DNA of 64,000 nt from UBA4665 sp036388555 (GCA_036388555.1 DASVRP010000014.1:1-64000), one strand, 5' to 3'; counted from the stretch's first letter, positions 50,678-59,628 are shown. Translations and numbers: made by a program. Notes: generated from the letters alone by a model not told the origin.

Positions 50678-51040
50678 CTACTCCACATAGCCCTCGGCTG
50701 TCATGAACGCCTGGAACGCCTGCTTATGCAGGCTCTCCATGACATGCACGGGTGGTGCTTCCTGCAGCGGTGGGAAATAAAATACTGCCTCCGTGTCGCC
50801 ACCGTACCTGACAGTGCGGACACTCCCGCAGGCTACTGCAGGGCTAGAGGTGTGTACAGGTTTGACATGGCGCTCGCCGTCCGCGGACTGTTCGGCATAT
50901 TGGGCTTCCAAATCCTGTAACTGCTTGTCCAGGATAGGGGAGACGATGTCTATCGCTTGACCGTCTTCGGGAGCCCATTCACCATAGCTTGGCTGTTCCT
51001 GAAAACTAGTAAAATTCTGTTCACGGACGAGTGTTGCCAC
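50678..51040 (-). CDS. Hypothetical cytosolic protein
   Basis: 120 residues from GTG 51040, selected because AGGGAG lies 8 nt upstream and the longer in-frame extension (MHFYIICDII) overlaps the promoter. On the minus strand TTGCAT, 17 nt, TATTAT lies about 35-60 nt upstream. Acidic and soluble, ending FQAFMTAEGYVE. No family recognised. It converges with the dehydrogenase. Confidence 0.5.
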   Translation of the reverse strand: MATLVREQNFTSFQEQPSYGEWAPEDGQAIDIVSPILDKQLQDLEAQYAEQSADGERHVKPVHTSSPAVACGSVRTVRYGGDTEAVFYFPPLQEAPPVHVMESLHKQAFQAFMTAEGYVE

Positions 51041-51170
51041 CTGGATATCTCCCTTACTTAAACATATAATATCACAAATAATATAAAAATGCAAGCATAA
51101 TCATTTTATATTACTAACCGTCATCCAAACGACCGCTCCTGTGCGTAGGGTAGGTCAGCTTAGCTGCTTA

Positions 51171-51746
51171 TCAATTCTGCACTAACGGTATAGTCTCAAG
51201 TATCTTGCGGTCAGCGTTCTCATCGTCAGAGACCTTTGCGGCGATTGAAATATCCTTTATCGTGACTGTCGTGCCGGCGGCGATCATCTTGTTGTTAACC
51301 ACGGTAACGTGTGGCTTATAGCCATCCTTCTGAAAGTGCGGCCGCTTGAATGTGCCACCGGCTTGTTCGACGAGCTGGACCAAAGCCGTATGGAGTAACG
51401 CAAGTTCGGCGGTCAGGGAAAGCTCGGTCACCAGAATGTCATTGTCGGGCCCGTAAAATTTGACGTCCAGTGCGACTGTATTTACCTGGCGCTGGCCTGA
51501 CAATACCTCTGTGAGCTTGCTGGCCAGGGTATCGTGGTCCATATCGACCCTGAACGAATCGATGTGTGTCAGATGGAGCGGTATATTGTCAGACGAAAAC
51601 TCATATCCGACCGGATGGTCCTCGAGCATGGTAGCGAATCCGTAGGTAGGCATGGGAATATCATAACAAATACAGGAATAACGGTATTGTATTAGCATAA
51701 GTAGTAATAAGGCAGCCGCAAGCAAAACCAGCATGGCTTTAGTCAC
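51171..51746 (-). CDS. 2H phosphoesterase-like (2'-5' RNA ligase superfamily) protein
   Basis: 191 residues from GTG 51746; an alternative ATG at 51653 would remove a hydrophobic N-terminus (MLVLLAAALLLLMLIQ). Two H-x-T motifs, HLT at 58-60 and HVT at 146-148 (YKPHVTVV), are the duplicated catalytic motifs of 2H phosphoesterases that open cyclic phosphodiesters or ligate 2'-5' RNA. With the anchor it would face outward, which is odd for an RNA enzyme and favours the shorter start. Confidence 0.65.
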   Translation of the reverse strand: MTKAMLVLLAAALLLLMLIQYRYSCICYDIPMPTYGFATMLEDHPVGYEFSSDNIPLHLTHIDSFRVDMDHDTLASKLTEVLSGQRQVNTVALDVKFYGPDNDILVTELSLTAELALLHTALVQLVEQAGGTFKRPHFQKDGYKPHVTVVNNKMIAAGTTVTIKDISIAAKVSDDENADRKILETIPLVQN

Positions 51747-51871
51747 ATAGTTCTTGTATTACTGATCTGCCTGGCTTGCTTACGTACTCAGACCCGTACC
51801 GGGCACCATCCCTCTATAGGTGTCCGTGAGCGAAGTGGTACAATGAACAAAATCTATAGCATAGAAAATGT

Positions 51872-53620
51872 ATGAATAAACAGTCCTACACACACTTACT
51901 GGCTACTTTCGGCCGCCGTCCTGGGTATTGGATCGGCTTTGTCTGTGAAATTGTGCGCACATTGTTGATGAGGATATGGGGGACGATCATTATGGCTCAG
52001 ATCGCTACCAGCATCTCAAGCGGAAATATGTCAGCTGCAAAATCCCAGGCGCTATTATTTGCCGCCGTACATGCCGCCGGCGCGATCATAGGAACCGTAG
52101 GCGAGCTGGTGGCTATCAGGTCGGAAAACAAGGAATATGGCCGCATGCTGCTGGCCTATTACCAGAAATTAACGAATAAGGATATGGCATTCTACCGGGA
52201 CAACCAGACGGGTTACCTCGCCAGTCTGTTCCGTCAGTATCTCGACAGTGCGATGATTTTAGTCCGGTTCATCAGGCATAACGTCAGCCCCATGATAGTG
52301 ACGCTGGTCGTACCTACCATCATACTTTTGTCGATAGACTGGAAGGTCGGCCTCGTCGCGGTAGTTATCCTCATAACGCAGGTCATATATGTGTTCTGGT
52401 CATCATCTAAAGCCAATACATACCGGCTTAAATCCCATGAGATATACCGTAAGGTGACAGGTGAGGTATCCGACGAAGTGACGAACATATTGGCGTTCAA
52501 ATCCGGGGGGATCGAGCGTGAGGCCCGTGGCAAGGTCAGCCGGTTGGCTGACGAAGAGATCGAGACGTTCTGGTTGCGTCGAAAGACGACTACATTGCTT
52601 GACCTACCCAGGAGCCTATTGACAGGAGTAGGAGTATCGGCGGCACTGTTCTTTGTAGTTGAGGGGGCTGAAAGTAATCCGGCGTCCGTAGGCCTTATCG
52701 TGCTGACGTTGATCTATATGTTCCAGATCATACGGAGCATCGCCGAGCTGCCGAACTTAATCGTGCAGCATGACGACCTTATAACGAAGCTGTATCCGAC
52801 GCTGAAGTATCTCAGTGATGACTACGAGGCTATCCGTGACCCTGTCGGCCCTAAGGAGCTTGCGATTACCGAGGGTGCTATCAGCATAAGAAATGTTGAT
52901 TTCAGTTATCCGGACCACAGCGAAACCGGTACGAAGATCCCCGTATTTCAAAAACTTACCATTACGATCAATGGCGGTGAGCAAGTCGGTATCGTCGGAC
53001 TCAGCGGAGCTGGCAAGAGCACGCTGGCAAGTCTGCTCATGCGGTTCGATGAAGTCGATGATGGTGAAATCCTGATTGATGGGATTAATATCCGTGACGT
53101 GCGGCAGTCGGATCTGCGCAGAAATATCGCGTATGTCCCCCAGGAGCCGCTTCTTTTTCACCGGACTGTCAAAGAAAATATAGCATACTTTAACGAGAGC
53201 GCGGGTATGCCGGAAATCATACTGGCGGCTCAGGCGGCGCACGCGCACGAATTTATCTCAAAATTACCTCATGGTTACGATACGATCGTGGGTGAGCGCG
53301 GCGTAAAGCTGAGCGGCGGCCAGAAACAGCGGATCGTCATTGCACGGGCAGTCCTCAAGCGGGCGCCAATCATGATCTTCGACGAGGCGACCAGCGCGCT
53401 CGACAGCGAAAGCGAGCAGATTATTCAGCGGGCATTGCCACAGATACTGGACACGCAGACAGCGATAGTGATAGCTCACAGACTGAGTACGGTCGCAAAC
53501 CTGGATAAGATTATCGTCATGCACGACGGACAGATAATCGAGCAGGGCACACACTCGGAACTACTTCAGCTGCAGGGCCGCTACCATTCCCTGTGGCAGA
53601 AGCAGACGAACGGGGACTGA
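51872..53620 (+). CDS. ABC exporter, fused membrane and ATPase domains (MsbA/LmrA-like)
   Basis: 582 residues. Six-helix membrane domain (1-310) with AFYRDNQTGYLASLF and VLTLIYMFQIIRSIAELP. The ATPase has Walker A VGLSGAGKST, Q-loop YVPQEPLLFH, signature LSGGQKQRIVIARA, Walker B IMIFDEATSALD and H-loop IVIAHRLST. A homodimeric exporter of lipids, peptides or drugs. The next gene is a GNAT acetyltransferase 42 nt away. Confidence 0.9.
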   Translation: MNKQSYTHLLATFGRRPGYWIGFVCEIVRTLLMRIWGTIIMAQIATSISSGNMSAAKSQALLFAAVHAAGAIIGTVGELVAIRSENKEYGRMLLAYYQKLTNKDMAFYRDNQTGYLASLFRQYLDSAMILVRFIRHNVSPMIVTLVVPTIILLSIDWKVGLVAVVILITQVIYVFWSSSKANTYRLKSHEIYRKVTGEVSDEVTNILAFKSGGIEREARGKVSRLADEEIETFWLRRKTTTLLDLPRSLLTGVGVSAALFFVVEGAESNPASVGLIVLTLIYMFQIIRSIAELPNLIVQHDDLITKLYPTLKYLSDDYEAIRDPVGPKELAITEGAISIRNVDFSYPDHSETGTKIPVFQKLTITINGGEQVGIVGLSGAGKSTLASLLMRFDEVDDGEILIDGINIRDVRQSDLRRNIAYVPQEPLLFHRTVKENIAYFNESAGMPEIILAAQAAHAHEFISKLPHGYDTIVGERGVKLSGGQKQRIVIARAVLKRAPIMIFDEATSALDSESEQIIQRALPQILDTQTAIVIAHRLSTVANLDKIIVMHDGQIIEQGTHSELLQLQGRYHSLWQKQTNGD

Positions 53621-53662
53621 TACCAGTGCTTACAGACAATTAAGATAGATGAAAGGATTGGC

Positions 53663-54073
53663 ATGAGCGGATGTACGATACAGAATGACCCTCATTTAAC
53701 TGCCGATGAGGTAGTCAGATTGCGGGAGGAAAGCGGTTGGGATGGTGATATTTCGGAATGGAAAAAATGTTTGGCTCAGAACATGGTCAATGTTTCAGCC
53801 AGGACGGATACAGGCCGGGTCATCGGGGTAGGATTTATCAGTGGAACTGTGCGACATGCCCAAGTAGTAGATATGGTTGTTTCCCCTGATTTTCGCAAGC
53901 AGGGAATCGGAGCTCAGATACTGGATTGTCTCTGTGAGTATGCTGCCGAACAGAACATCAGGTATTTTGGATTGACGTACGACACTGATTTTCCGTGGCT
54001 TAAGACCTTCTATGAAAAGCATGATTTCCAATCTGTCGACTTCGCGATGTGGCATAAGAACTCGCTGAAATAA
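53663..54073 (+). CDS. GNAT family N-acetyltransferase
   Basis: 136 residues after AAGGA. Coenzyme A binding is indicated by VDMVVSPDFRKQGIGAQIL (R/Q-x-x-G-x-G/A), and YEKHDFQ near the end is the usual C-terminal motif with Tyr. The short protein has no extra domain. Acceptor substrate unknown; it may be co-transcribed with the ABC exporter. Confidence 0.85.
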   Translation: MSGCTIQNDPHLTADEVVRLREESGWDGDISEWKKCLAQNMVNVSARTDTGRVIGVGFISGTVRHAQVVDMVVSPDFRKQGIGAQILDCLCEYAAEQNIRYFGLTYDTDFPWLKTFYEKHDFQSVDFAMWHKNSLK

Positions 54074-54195
54074 TACAGAATTAATGTATGTTTCAGGTTT
54101 TTGCTTCGGTAGGGCGGAGTGGATTCATTTGGAGCAGGCTGCAGTTTCAACTTTTAGCAATGAGCAGCAGTAGTCTACCGAACAGTTAACTGATG

Positions 54196-55869
54196 CTAGT
54201 ACAGCGCTGTCCAACGGGCCTTTGATACGGCGCCTTTGTTATCGATGGCGAAGAAGCGGACCTGATTACGTGGGAACTTGTTAGGACTGACATCGATCTT
54301 GACCTGGCCGTTAACGACCGGGAAGTACACAGCGCGTTGGTTGACGTCCATGGCGTGTGTCGGGGAAGCCGAAGTCATCATGGCGATTTTCGTAACACCA
54401 GGGCTGACGGTAAGCCGGACGGTTTGACCGTAGGTAATACGCGGTGGCAAAGCTCCGATCGTCGGACGTGTACCGCGGAACAGGTAGGGTGGTTCGTATA
54501 CCAGGACGGTATCGCTGCGCGGCTGGCCGGATGGATTAGAACCCATGCTGACGACCCGGCCGTCATCGAGCAGAAATGCCATACTGTGGTATAGGCGGTG
54601 CTGGCCAGCGGGCAACGGGTTCATCTGCTTCCAGCTCTTCCAGCCGACGGCGAGCTGGCTGACACTGCGGCTGGCATTCACGACCTGATTGGTCGCACCG
54701 CCGCCGACCTCTAGTATTGATTCGTCCGGCAGATTGACGCAGTTCATATATGTCTTAGTGACACGCAGGCTCGGGGAGGTGCGAAAAGTCGGTGGATTCT
54801 GGCCAAACGAGATTGTGTTCGTATTGCTAAGTGCTGGCGAGCCACCACCGATAACGATCATATGCTGTCGCCGCGCGTCGCCAATGAAGCACGATGCAGC
54901 GCCCGACCGGCGATGCGGGTATTGGAGACCGCTTACAGGCGTGAAACTATTGGTTAGCGGATCCCAGAAGCCGGCCGGATGGATAGCCTTGCCGTTGATG
55001 CCCGAATTGTAAGCTGCGCCGTTGAAGAAGTAGCGTCCGTCATGAACGACGAAAATGTGTGGATAGAGCGGGAAGACGCGCTTTCCAGGGAGGTTGCTCA
55101 AGCCATTCGTACTTGTTTTCCAAAATTCGCCATAACCGGAGTTGAGGCCGTTCTGGTCGTAGCCGCCGGTGATGACAGCGTCACCGCCCGGCGTACCGAT
55201 TACCGTCGGATACCACCGCCCGTGCTGCATGTCGGTCTGCCGGACAAACGTTTCGCTCGTGAAGTCAAATGTGTACGTGGCGCGGGCACCCTTCCAGGGT
55301 TTGTAGCCGCTTGTGCCGCCGACTGCCAGGCCTTTGCCGTTGCTCAGGAGCATATGGCCGGCGCAAAACATATCGATCGGCACGGTCAGCGTTTTCTGGA
55401 TACCCTGGGTCGGACTCCACATATATGCTTTGAAAGTACCCGCCGCAAAAACGTTCGCGTCATTTCCAGAGCCGGCGATCAGCACGATCTTGCCGCCGGG
55501 ACCCATGATCATATGGTAGGCATTAGTGCCGGCGGGCAGCGTGCGCAGGCTGGACCAGCGGCCACCGACATTGAGAGCGAGCGGTTTAAGGGTATCGGCT
55601 GGGTCGACACCAGCGGCTGCCATTGGTCCCGCACTGTCCTGTGTCGGAACGTGATCCTGATGAGTATGACCTGTTGTCGCGTCTGAAGCCTGCGGGTCCT
55701 CGAATTGCTGCTGGTACTGAAGAAGCTCGTCTCGTGTCATCGTGGTAGTTGTCGCGGTAACAGGCATGGTCGGCAGCAACGTGACACACATGAGCAATGC
55801 CGTAGCGCTCACTGCTGCGCGATACGTAGACGGGTGTTTAGCAAATCTATGAAATATGATGTGTAACAT
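54196..55869 (-). CDS. Galactose oxidase/glyoxal oxidase-like copper radical enzyme, secreted
   Basis: 557 residues from ATG 55869 (TATAGT upstream; an earlier TTG is less likely). Signal segment SATALLMCVTLLPTMPVTA, then kelch-type beta-propeller and the C-terminal DUF1929 domain. All radical-copper residues have counterparts: Cys169 (DMFCAGH), Tyr220 (GRWYPTV), Tyr427-His428 (HRLYHSM) and His505 (SPTHAMD). Such enzymes oxidise alcohols or aldehydes on sugars and release hydrogen peroxide. Very unusual for a CPR-type genome. Confidence 0.85.
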   Translation of the reverse strand: MLHIIFHRFAKHPSTYRAAVSATALLMCVTLLPTMPVTATTTTMTRDELLQYQQQFEDPQASDATTGHTHQDHVPTQDSAGPMAAAGVDPADTLKPLALNVGGRWSSLRTLPAGTNAYHMIMGPGGKIVLIAGSGNDANVFAAGTFKAYMWSPTQGIQKTLTVPIDMFCAGHMLLSNGKGLAVGGTSGYKPWKGARATYTFDFTSETFVRQTDMQHGRWYPTVIGTPGGDAVITGGYDQNGLNSGYGEFWKTSTNGLSNLPGKRVFPLYPHIFVVHDGRYFFNGAAYNSGINGKAIHPAGFWDPLTNSFTPVSGLQYPHRRSGAASCFIGDARRQHMIVIGGGSPALSNTNTISFGQNPPTFRTSPSLRVTKTYMNCVNLPDESILEVGGGATNQVVNASRSVSQLAVGWKSWKQMNPLPAGQHRLYHSMAFLLDDGRVVSMGSNPSGQPRSDTVLVYEPPYLFRGTRPTIGALPPRITYGQTVRLTVSPGVTKIAMMTSASPTHAMDVNQRAVYFPVVNGQVKIDVSPNKFPRNQVRFFAIDNKGAVSKARWTALY

Positions 55870-56092
55870 AAGTACCAGCAACTATACGACAAAAGCAGAA
55901 AAAAGCACGCATACTATTACAAATGCAACAAGCTATCCTCCTAAAAATATTCAATTAACTTCTGTCATAAGTCCATGATGCGATATTTGGATTGTAGGGC
56001 AGGTGGAGTTGTTTGGAATCGATGTATTAACGAACTTGAAATATAAAGTCGACTGCTTAATCGAATTTCTAAGTTGAATTAAACTTCCCAGC

Positions 56093-56320
56093 TTACTGTA
56101 GGTATGACTCAGGATCGTCATTTAATAATGCTTCACGACGTCGACGGACATCTTTGACTCCGTCCATTATCCGACTTGTACTTATCTGGTCGGTGCTCGT
56201 ACCCTCTGCCAGCCACCCCCATCTTTCCTCTTCGTTCTCTAGTGCTTTTAGCTGCACCTCTTGGCTAGAAATGAATGGCTCTACTGATTCAATTTTTGGA
56301 CGCCTATTAATTATGCCCAT
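56093..56320 (-). CDS. Small charged hypothetical protein
   Basis: 75 residues, soluble, helical and charged (VQLKALENEEERWGWLAEG, GVKDVRRRREALLNDD). AGGAG precedes the ATG. No recognised domain. It sits alone between the copper oxidase and the tRNA-Met cassette. The 210-nt gap to the oxidase start holds nothing else that I see. Confidence 0.45.
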   Translation of the reverse strand: MGIINRRPKIESVEPFISSQEVQLKALENEEERWGWLAEGTSTDQISTSRIMDGVKDVRRRREALLNDDPESYLQ

Positions 56321-56402
56321 GATACTCCTGTAAATAAAATAAGCATTATAGTGTCAGCAGAGTAACTTGTCAAATTGAAGAACTTAAAAAGCATAAGCGA
56401 TA

Positions 56403-56543
56403 TGGTAGCGACGGGTGGCTTATCGGCCTGAAGGCCTCTTCCGCTGCGGCGTGCTCGGAATGCGCTGCGCTTTTCCTGCGCGCGTCCTCGCTTCACGACC
56501 CACCGACCCTGGCATCATTGCCGGCGGCAAATCTGTGGGTCGG
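56403..56543 (-). repeat. Partial tRNA-Met copy split in its T-loop, with hairpin (cassette B)
   Basis: 56403-56418 repeats the tRNA-Met 3' end (56608-56623) exactly, CCA included. 56497-56509 repeats its T-arm 5' side with one mismatch. The two pieces are separated by 78 bp of GC-rich sequence in place of the T-loop. CCGACCC (56503-56509) pairs with GGGTCGG (56537-56543) around an inner hairpin at 56518-56530. Same plan and outer border as the tRNA-Ile2 cassette at 14.1 kb. Confidence 0.7.
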
Positions 56544-56561
56544 CGGCTCAAGCCAGCCATG

Positions 56562-56611
56562 ACCAAAGCAAAAACCCCAGGCGCTGACGCTGCTGGGGTT
56601 TTTGCTTTGGT
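56562..56611 (-). terminator. Terminator hairpin sharing the CCA end of tRNA-Met
   Basis: 19-bp perfect stem ACCAAAGCAAAAACCCCAG with a 12-nt loop; on the minus strand it begins with the tRNA's ACCA and contains the T-run. Confidence 0.8.
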
Positions 56612-56683
56612 AGCGACGGGTGGATTTGAACCACCGACCCCAGGCTTATGAGTCCTGTGCTCTAACCACTGAGCTACGTCGCC
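56608..56683 (-). tRNA. Elongator tRNA-Met (CAT)
   Basis: 76 nt with encoded CCA. Acceptor GGCGACG/CGTCGCT (G1:T72 wobble), D-arm GCTC/GAGC, anticodon loop CTCATAA, T-arm GGTGG/CCACC with TTCAAAT. A73 and the overall body fit elongator Met rather than Ile2. Confidence 0.85.
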
Positions 56684-56729
56684 AAGTCAGGGGGTAATAT
56701 AGCACGGTTTGCCCCTGTTGGCTAGGGGG

Positions 56730-57857
56730 TCAGAATTTGTAGTTGCCGCCGTCCTTGGTGACGATCATGTCATGCGGATGGCTCTCCAGCATCGACGCGT
56801 GGCTGTTATGGTAGAACTGGGCGTTGGCGCGCAGTTCGGCGAGCGTGCGGTTGCCGGTGTAGTACATGCCGGATTTGAGGCCTTCGACGAGCTTCTCGAC
56901 GACGGATTGTAGGCTGCCGGTATGTTGGACGAGTCCCTCAACACCTTCAGCGGTCAGCTTGTCGGTGGAGAAATCTTTGCCATGGAATTCGCCTCCGGCA
57001 TTGAGTCTCTTTCCGGCAGCCATCGCTCCAAGTGATCCCATGCCGCGGTAAACCTTGAACGACCGTGTCGTCTGTCCTGCTTCAAAGATGCTTTTGAATC
57101 GGGCGGGTACTTTGTCTGATGTCAGTTCGATGACATCCCCTGGGCTTTCAGTGGTGCCGGCCAGCAGCCGGCCGAGCATGACGGTTGTTGCGAATGCCAG
57201 GGCTTTCGTTAGGTCGCCTGGATGGTTGATGCCACCGTCGGCTATGAACGGCAGTTCGCTGCAGAATACGTTCTGTAGCGCGGAGACCTGCGGGACGCCC
57301 ATGCCGGAAATGACGCGGGTGGTACAGATCGCACCGGGACCCATGCCGACGCGCAGACCGTCGGCTCCGGCCTCCTCGAGGTCTTTAGCTGCCTGGGCTT
57401 CGGCGATATTGCCGCTGATGACATCTAATCGAGGGTAGCGCTGCTTCAACTTGCGGGTCATGCCAATCACGAAGTCGGAATGGCCGTGTGCCGAGTCGAC
57501 CATCAGTACCGAGGCGCCGGCCTCAACCAAGCTGTCGGCGCGGGTGACGTCGCTGTCATATGTCCCGACGGCACCGCCGACCTGGACATTGGCGCCGGCT
57601 GCCTTGGCGACTTCTTCGGCCTGACTGTCGATTGCCTGGTTGCGGTGTATGAAACCGATGCCACCGAGCTGGCCAAGGGCTATTGCCATACGGTGTCCGG
57701 TGACCGTATCCATGGGGGAGGCGACGATCGGCAGGTCGAGTTCGATGTTGCGGGACAGTTGCGTTCGGAGGTCGATGTCATCGCGTTCAAACGCCACCCG
57801 GCCTGGTGCCAATGAGATGTCGTTATAGGTAATGCCCTGGAGAAATGGTCTGTTCAT
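56730..57857 (-). CDS. guaB: IMP dehydrogenase/GMP reductase family, no CBS domains
   Basis: 375 residues from ATG 57857. TTGACA, 17 nt, then TTATACT ends 5 nt before this ATG, so the longer in-frame start (57899) is ruled out and the mRNA is leaderless. Catalytic Cys in MGPGAICTTRVISG; VASPMDTVTG, MVDSAHGHS and YRGMGSLGAM line the IMP and NAD sites; the EGVEG finger matches IMPDH. The CBS pair is missing, so allosteric nucleotide control is absent. First committed step to GMP, or GMP reductase. Confidence 0.85.
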   Translation of the reverse strand: MNRPFLQGITYNDISLAPGRVAFERDDIDLRTQLSRNIELDLPIVASPMDTVTGHRMAIALGQLGGIGFIHRNQAIDSQAEEVAKAAGANVQVGGAVGTYDSDVTRADSLVEAGASVLMVDSAHGHSDFVIGMTRKLKQRYPRLDVISGNIAEAQAAKDLEEAGADGLRVGMGPGAICTTRVISGMGVPQVSALQNVFCSELPFIADGGINHPGDLTKALAFATTVMLGRLLAGTTESPGDVIELTSDKVPARFKSIFEAGQTTRSFKVYRGMGSLGAMAAGKRLNAGGEFHGKDFSTDKLTAEGVEGLVQHTGSLQSVVEKLVEGLKSGMYYTGNRTLAELRANAQFYHNSHASMLESHPHDMIVTKDGGNYKF

Positions 57858-57914
57858 ACCTGAGTATAAAATGCGGCTGTCGCAAATGTCAAAGCTCATG
57901 GTTGGGTTTTCCGG

Positions 57915-58664
57915 TTACGGCTTCAGGAACAGTGCGGCGGCTACGACCAGGCCAAGGATGATGATGAAATAATGTATGACGACCTCGTTTATCTTTTGGG
58001 CGAAATGCGCACCGATGAGCCCGCCGATCAGGCTGCCGACGATCATGACCGGGGCGAATTCCCAATCGATCATGCCGCGCAGTCCGAAGTAAATGGTGCA
58101 GACGATGGTGATGGTGGCACTGGCCAGGTTCTTCAGCCCGTTGATCTGGTGGAGGTTGGTGATGCGCGTGAATCCGAGGAATGCCAGCATCAGAAATCCG
58201 AAGCCGGCTCCGAAATACCCGCCGTAGATCGACATCGGCAGCAGCGCCAGGCCGATCGCGATCAGCGGCGCATTGCGGTGCGTGGCAAGGTTGCGTTCAA
58301 GGTGGCGGTGCAGGAATGGCTGGAATATGAACAGCATCACGGCCAGCAATACAAGCCACGGCACGGTCTTGGTGAATTCGGTGCTGTCCGTCTGGGCCAG
58401 GAGCACTGCGCCGATGACGGCGCCGATCAGGCAGGGAATGAGCAGCAACAGGTATTTGCGTGGCAGCTTACGGAGGTGTGCGCGGTAGCCATAGGCGGAG
58501 CTGAGCGCCCCCGGCCACGACACAAGGTTGCTGGTGGTGTTGGCGGTAATCGGCGGCAATCCGGCGGCCAGCAGGGCGGGGAACACGACGAAGATGCCGC
58601 CTCCGGCCACGGAGTTTACCATACCGGCCAGCACGCAGGCGATGAAGAGTCCGAGACTAAGCAT
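57915..58664 (-). CDS. TauE/SafE (DUF81) family permease
   Basis: 249 residues with about eight helices. The opening ACVLAGMVNSVAGGGIFVVFPALL and its partner PMSIYGGYFGAGFGFLMLAFL are the duplicated halves of the family, with the G-G-G and G-x-G-x-G motifs. Members move sulfite, sulfonates or related anions. Spaced 5 nt from the upstream HD gene, likely the same transcript. Confidence 0.88.
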   Translation of the reverse strand: MLSLGLFIACVLAGMVNSVAGGGIFVVFPALLAAGLPPITANTTSNLVSWPGALSSAYGYRAHLRKLPRKYLLLLIPCLIGAVIGAVLLAQTDSTEFTKTVPWLVLLAVMLFIFQPFLHRHLERNLATHRNAPLIAIGLALLPMSIYGGYFGAGFGFLMLAFLGFTRITNLHQINGLKNLASATITIVCTIYFGLRGMIDWEFAPVMIVGSLIGGLIGAHFAQKINEVVIHYFIIILGLVVAAALFLKP

Positions 58665-58669
58665 GAGTC

Positions 58670-59119
58670 CTATTTTGGCACAGAAGTGGCGGCGCTGCTA
58701 CTCTCAGCCGGAGCTTTGTAAAAGTAGTCGGGATCGCTCATCCACTGGAGCAAATCTTCATAATACGGTGCGATGAATGGCGAGGTGCGCATCTTGCCGG
58801 CTTTCTCTGCTGCCTGCATTTCCAGGGTGATGTCTGACTTGCTATCGAGCTCTGCCTTGCTGCCGAAAACGAAGGTATCGCCAGCATGGATCTCGACGGT
58901 GTCGTGGGCCAGGGCGTACATCAGTAGCTTACCGGTATCCAGATCAGGGGCGATCCTGGATGCCAGAAACCATCAGGTCAGTGCTAGGCCATAACTATGC
59001 TCAACGTCATTCTCGGGACGGCCGGTATCTGCAAGCTGCGGGACGCGGCCGATCTTGGCAAAATCCGCGATGAACTGCTGCAGTTCGGCAATCCTCTGCA
59101 TCGTCGGCTTGCTGGTCAT
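58670..59119 (-). pseudogene. HD-domain phosphohydrolase interrupted by an in-frame TGA
   Basis: An ATG at 59119, overlapping the histidine phosphatase stop (ATGA), opens a frame reading MQRIAELQQFIADFAK...RPENDVEHSYGLALT. TGA follows at 58975-58973, and the same frame continues WFLAS...LLMYALAHDTVEIHAGDT. Together they form a complete YfbR-like HD domain of about 149 codons, with the metal residues EHS, HD and E split by the stop. An 83-residue piece from ATG 58921 alone could not bind the metals. Nonsense mutation, sequencing error or readthrough. Confidence 0.7.
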
Positions 59120-59628
59120 ATGAGTTTCACAATCTCGGCATTCTTGAACCGCTCGCTGCCGCGGAACGGGATTTCCGGGTTTATGATATGTCGCAGAGCC
59201 CGGCCGAAGGTACCATGGCTGACAATCAGAATCGTATCTGCTTCGAGCGATCTGATGTATTCAAGTGCCTGCCTGGCTCTTTCGAGCACATCGGCAGCGG
59301 GTTCGACGCTGGCGATGTGCTCCATATCCAAGTCAGGGTCCCAGGTCGTCCCCTCGAGTTCACCGAAGTTCCGTTCGACGACGAGCGGGCTGATTTTGAT
59401 GTCTGGAACAGGATAACTGATGGTCGTTGCGATGATCTGCGCCGTATCATATGCCCGCGCCAACGGTGAGCTGACGATGCGGTCGATATGCAGCTGCTTG
59501 GCGCCCCTGCCTGCTTCGGCGGCCTGTTCACGGCCTTCCGGCGCCAACGGTGTGTCGCTGCTGCCGGCCCAAAGCCCCTGTTTACCGAATTGACTGAGTC
59601 CATGGCGGCAGAAGTAGAGTGTCTTCAT
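59116..59628 (-). CDS. Histidine phosphatase (phosphoglycerate mutase-like)
   Basis: 170 residues. FCRHGLSQFGKQGLWAG carries the catalytic RHG, RIVSSPLARAYDTAQI the second arginine, and LIVSHGTFGRALRHI the second histidine. The fold covers cofactor-dependent mutases and broad phosphatases such as alpha-ribazole phosphatase; the short length favours a phosphatase. Overlaps the HD gene by 4 nt. Confidence 0.87.
   Translation of the reverse strand: MKTLYFCRHGLSQFGKQGLWAGSSDTPLAPEGREQAAEAGRGAKQLHIDRIVSSPLARAYDTAQIIATTISYPVPDIKISPLVVERNFGELEGTTWDPDLDMEHIASVEPAADVLERARQALEYIRSLEADTILIVSHGTFGRALRHIINPEIPFRGSERFKNAEIVKLI

Noticed and set aside
58670..59119. Evidence for TGA recoded as glycine genome-wide
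   Set aside because: Many genes here end in functional TGA (e.g. the ATGA overlaps at 8784, 34824, 49500), so the standard code is favoured.
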